NCBI GenBank assembly: GCA_903904765.1
Contig: CAIVEA010000612.1
Coordinates: 1-8,526 of the forward strand
Origin: an uncultured Chloroflexota bacterium
GTDB taxonomy: Bacteria; Chloroflexota; Anaerolineae; Aggregatilineales; Phototrophicaceae
Direction of reading: 5' to 3'
Length of the DNA stretch: 8,526 nucleotides
Under the pieces are notes generated by a model. The model had not been told where the DNA came from. It made no database searches and saw only the letters and a program-made list of their open reading frames with translations. This document shows positions 6,781-8,526 of this stretch, piece after piece. Position 1 is the first letter of the stretch. Each line of letters opens with the position of its first letter. Position numbers and translations under genes: made by a program.

Positions 6781-6808
6781 AAAAAGCCTATCTTAGGATA
6801 GATAGGCT
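6781..6808 (-). terminator. Intrinsic terminator of the cold-shock gene
   Basis: In minus-strand RNA a perfect 9-bp stem (AGCCUAUCU against AGAUAGGCU, positions 6785-6808) with a 6-base loop is followed directly by a U-tract (6781-6784 plus the last stem base). It lies about 40 bases after the cold-shock stop codon and before the phosphatase start, so it separates the two genes. Confidence 0.85.
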
Positions 6809-6823
6809 CTATGAACATCTCAA
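6795..6823 (-). promoter_or_regulatory. Candidate phosphatase promoter embedded in the cold-shock terminator
   Basis: On the minus strand TTGAGA (6818-6823, five of six) is followed after 17 bases by TATCCT (6795-6800, four of six), the latter lying in the terminator loop. Transcription would begin near 6788, inside the descending arm, so the new transcript would lack the full hairpin. The leader of about 35 bases would carry the AGGAG site of the phosphatase. Confidence 0.4.
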
Positions 6824-6849
6824 TGGTCTGTATGGTCAGGCGGAGAGCG

Positions 6850-7068
6850 TTAGGCTTTGGTGACGCTGGCTGCCTGTTTACCTTTCGGCCCTTCAACCAC
6901 TTCAAATTCGACGTGCAATCCTTCTTCGAGGGTACGATATCCTCCCATCTGAATCGCACTATAATGCACAAATACATCCGAGGAACCGTTTTCCGGGGTG
7001 ATGAAGCCATACCCTTTCTCGGCGCTAAACCATTTCACGGTTCCCTTAATTCGTTGAGACGTAGACAT
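6850..7068 (-). CDS. csp: Cold-shock domain protein (CspA family)
   Basis: This 72-residue single-domain OB-fold protein binds single-stranded nucleic acid and acts as an RNA chaperone. The RNA-binding motifs are intact: RNP1 KGYGFI at 18-23 and RNP2 VFVH at 32-35, with the nucleic-acid-stacking Trp13 in TVKWF. Length is typical of the family. The ATG at 7068 has an excellent ribosome site, GAGGAG (7077-7082), eight bases upstream. A strong promoter about 100 bases upstream gives an mRNA leader of roughly 90 bases, as is usual for cold-shock genes whose translation is regulated by leader structure, although I see no E. coli-type cold box. A clear terminator follows. The specific paralogue (CspA, B, C and so on) cannot be assigned. 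Confidence 0.96.
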   Translation of the reverse strand: MSTSQRIKGTVKWFSAEKGYGFITPENGSSDVFVHYSAIQMGGYRTLEEGLHVEFEVVEGPKGKQAASVTKA

Positions 7069-7166
7069 ACACCAAACTCCTCAAGAACTGCATTATTTAA
7101 GAACAAGCTGCCGCTGCCACTATCCGAATTTTCTAAAATCCGATTAAAGGGATTGGCTAAATAATG

Positions 7167-7196
7167 AGTGTAGATGAAAAATATAAATGCTGTCAA
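7167..7196 (-). promoter_or_regulatory. Strong sigma-70-type promoter of the cold-shock gene
   Basis: On the minus strand a perfect TTGACA (7191-7196) is followed after 18 bases by TACACT (7167-7172), with an AT-rich spacer. The transcription start would be near 7160, leaving a leader of about 90 bases. It lies back-to-back with the promoter at 7226-7254, the -35 boxes about 30 bases apart. Confidence 0.65.
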
Positions 7197-7225
7197 GCGG
7201 GATGAAAAAGAATAATATCCTTAAA

Positions 7226-7254
7226 TTGCGACATCTTTTGTGGAGCGATATACT
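7226..7254 (+). promoter_or_regulatory. Promoter of the TIR-kinase gene
   Basis: TTGCGA (7226-7231, four of six) is followed after 17 bases by TATACT (7249-7254, five of six). Transcription would start near 7261, giving a leader of only about 25 bases before the ATG at 7286. The ribosome site in that leader is weak (GAG at about 7276-7279). Confidence 0.55.
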
Positions 7255-7285
7255 GTTCGTTATTGAGTAATGAACTGAGTCGGCT

Positions 7286-8526
7286 ATGACCTCCATTTAT
7301 CTCTGTTGTCGTCTAGTTGCCAGCGCATCATTGGCAGATCGTTTGGCTCGCGATTTTGAGGCGCGGGGCTTCCGTGTGGCACGCACTGTAGAGGGGTTGG
7401 ATGCTGCGGGTGGATTGCGTGCTGAATCGCGCAGCGCCATCGAGCAAGCTGATGTGTTCATCTGCTTAATCGCGGAGGGGACGTTTCTCAGCGCGGCGGT
7501 TCAGCGCGAGGTGGAGCAGGCTGATCGGCTGCAAAAGCCGATGATTCCCGTCTTTCAGGAGAACTACACGCCCGCGCCGCTGGAGCAAGCACCCACGCCG
7601 CACATCAAGCGCCTGCTGGAACGCGACGGCGTGCAGGTTTACGATCTGAAAGACCTGTATGTGGATACCGCCATGACCATGCTGGCGCGGATGGTGGAAA
7701 GTACTGCTGCGTGGCAGGTGGCGAATGTCGCGCATTCCTCGCCCAGTGTGCCCATCACCGTCAGCATTGAGAACCTGACCGGGCAAACGCTTGGACAATA
7801 TGAAGTGCGCCGCCTGCTGGGGATGGGCGGGATGGGCGCGGTGTATCGCGCCTATCAGGCCGGGCTGCGGCGCGAAGTGGCGCTGAAGGTGCTGCCGCCC
7901 ACGCTGGCGGCGCAATCGGAATTTGTGGAACGCTTCACCCGCGAAGCGCAGACGGCCGCGGCGCTGGAACATGCCCACATCGTCCCTGTGTACGACTACG
8001 GCTCGTATGGTGGCCTGTATTTCGTGGTCATGCGCTTGCTCTCCGGCGGGTCACTGGCGGAACGCCTGACGGAAGGCAGCAAGGCTGGCAAACTGCCCGC
8101 CATGAATGAGACGGCAGAGGTCATCCGGGCGCTGGCGAGTGCGTTGGATTACGCCCATTCGCGCGGTGTGATTCACCGCGACATCAAAAGCAATAACGTG
8201 ATGTTTGACGATCAGGGCAGCCCCTTCCTTGTGGACTTCGGGATCGCCAAACTCGTCAACTCCACAACGGGCTTGACCGGAACTGGGGTCGCCATCGGTA
8301 CGCCGAGCTATATGGCTCCTGAACAGTGGCGCGGCGAAAGTGTTACCCCCGCCACCGACCAGTACGCGCTGGCGGTGATGACCTATCACATGCTCACGGG
8401 CAAAATGCCCTTCGAAGCCACCACACCCTACGCGCTGATGCACAAGCATCTGAATGAAGAACCTGTCGCGCCGCAGGTGTGGCGTGCTGACATTCCCGAA
8501 CCCGTTCGCCATGTGCTGTTGCGGGC
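7286..8526 (+). CDS. TIR-like domain fused to a Hanks-type Ser/Thr protein kinase (partial, runs off right edge)
   Basis: The visible 413 residues are open to the window end. Residues 1-95 look like a TIR_2-type domain: a first strand SIYLCC, a helix SLADRLARDFEARG, a strand FRVARTV, then AIEQADVFICLIAEG, QREVEQAD (71-80) and PMIPVF. Glu75 sits where TIR NADases carry the catalytic Glu, but the usual FISYS strand is degenerate. A linker (96-165) leads to a kinase domain from about 170. Its P-loop is GMGGMGAVY (179-187); the other motifs are VALK with Lys201, the helix-C Glu220, HRDIKSNN with Asp299, Lys301 and Asn304, DFG at 317-319, and GTPSYMAPE at 338-346. The kinase should be active. The start ATG 7286 follows a promoter and begins directly at the first TIR strand. 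The C-terminal sensor or effector part lies beyond the window. The kinase call is certain; the TIR call is likely. Confidence 0.9.
   Translation, partial: MTSIYLCCRLVASASLADRLARDFEARGFRVARTVEGLDAAGGLRAESRSAIEQADVFICLIAEGTFLSAAVQREVEQADRLQKPMIPVFQENYTPAPLEQAPTPHIKRLLERDGVQVYDLKDLYVDTAMTMLARMVESTAAWQVANVAHSSPSVPITVSIENLTGQTLGQYEVRRLLGMGGMGAVYRAYQAGLRREVALKVLPPTLAAQSEFVERFTREAQTAAALEHAHIVPVYDYGSYGGLYFVVMRLLSGGSLAERLTEGSKAGKLPAMNETAEVIRALASALDYAHSRGVIHRDIKSNNVMFDDQGSPFLVDFGIAKLVNSTTGLTGTGVAIGTPSYMAPEQWRGESVTPATDQYALAVMTYHMLTGKMPFEATTPYALMHKHLNEEPVAPQVWRADIPEPVRHVLLR

Noticed and set aside
6285..6863. A 192-codon plus-strand frame opposite the phosphatase
   Set aside because: It is antisense to the IDPLDGT catalytic region and runs through the terminator; no independent evidence of coding.
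6753..7010. In-frame upstream extension of the phosphatase (about 86 extra residues)
   Set aside because: It crosses the terminator and most of the cold-shock gene in another frame, resembles no phosphatase N-terminus, and the internal ATG at 6752 has a good ribosome site.
7466..8512. Two open frames on the minus strand opposite the TIR-kinase (7466-7978 and 8051-8512)
   Set aside because: Both are mirror frames of GC-rich kinase codons, rich in His, Arg and Gly, with no family features.

Overview
The window looks like part of a chromosome of an uncultured, moderately GC-rich Chloroflexota bacterium, most likely Anaerolineae-like. The evidence is the gene mix: a secreted bacterial-SH3 protein of a kind common in that group, a soluble multi-PAS kinase whose dimerisation helix has the Anaerolineae-type 'TSLYVL' flavour, and an N-terminally extended Ser/Thr kinase. 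This placement is from memory of family style, with no search behind it. Coding stretches are GC-rich and the gaps are short and AT-rich. I see no tRNA, rRNA, CRISPR array, insertion sequence or phage gene.

Layout from left to right. Positions 1-589 (minus) hold the six-helix membrane part of a sensor protein cut by the window edge. Positions 721-2070 (minus) encode an exported protein with two SH3b domains. A compact divergent promoter region (about 2118-2169) drives that gene leftwards and, rightwards, a small gene (2206-2685) that I read as the remains of a galactokinase N-terminal lobe with its catalytic motifs removed. That gene ends tail-to-tail with peptide deformylase (def, 2682-3227, minus), the two stop codons sharing the tetranucleotide CTAG. 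Upstream of def lies a 787-residue, four-PAS histidine-kinase-like protein (3322-5685, minus), in which the phospho-acceptor histidine is replaced by glutamine. After an AT-rich, partly structured gap of about 250 bp come an inositol-monophosphatase-family phosphatase (5940-6752, minus) and a cold-shock protein (6850-7068, minus), separated by a clear intrinsic terminator. The cold-shock gene is divergent from a protein (7286 to beyond 8526, plus) that joins a TIR-like domain to a Ser/Thr protein kinase.

Most genes seem to be single transcription units: almost every gap holds a credible sigma-70-type promoter. Housekeeping functions (def, csp, phosphatase) are interspersed with signalling proteins (membrane sensor, PAS kinase, TIR-kinase). 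I see no dedicated pathway or multigene defence operon. The items most worth a second look are the galactokinase-derived protein, the His-less PAS kinase and the TIR-Ser/Thr kinase fusion.
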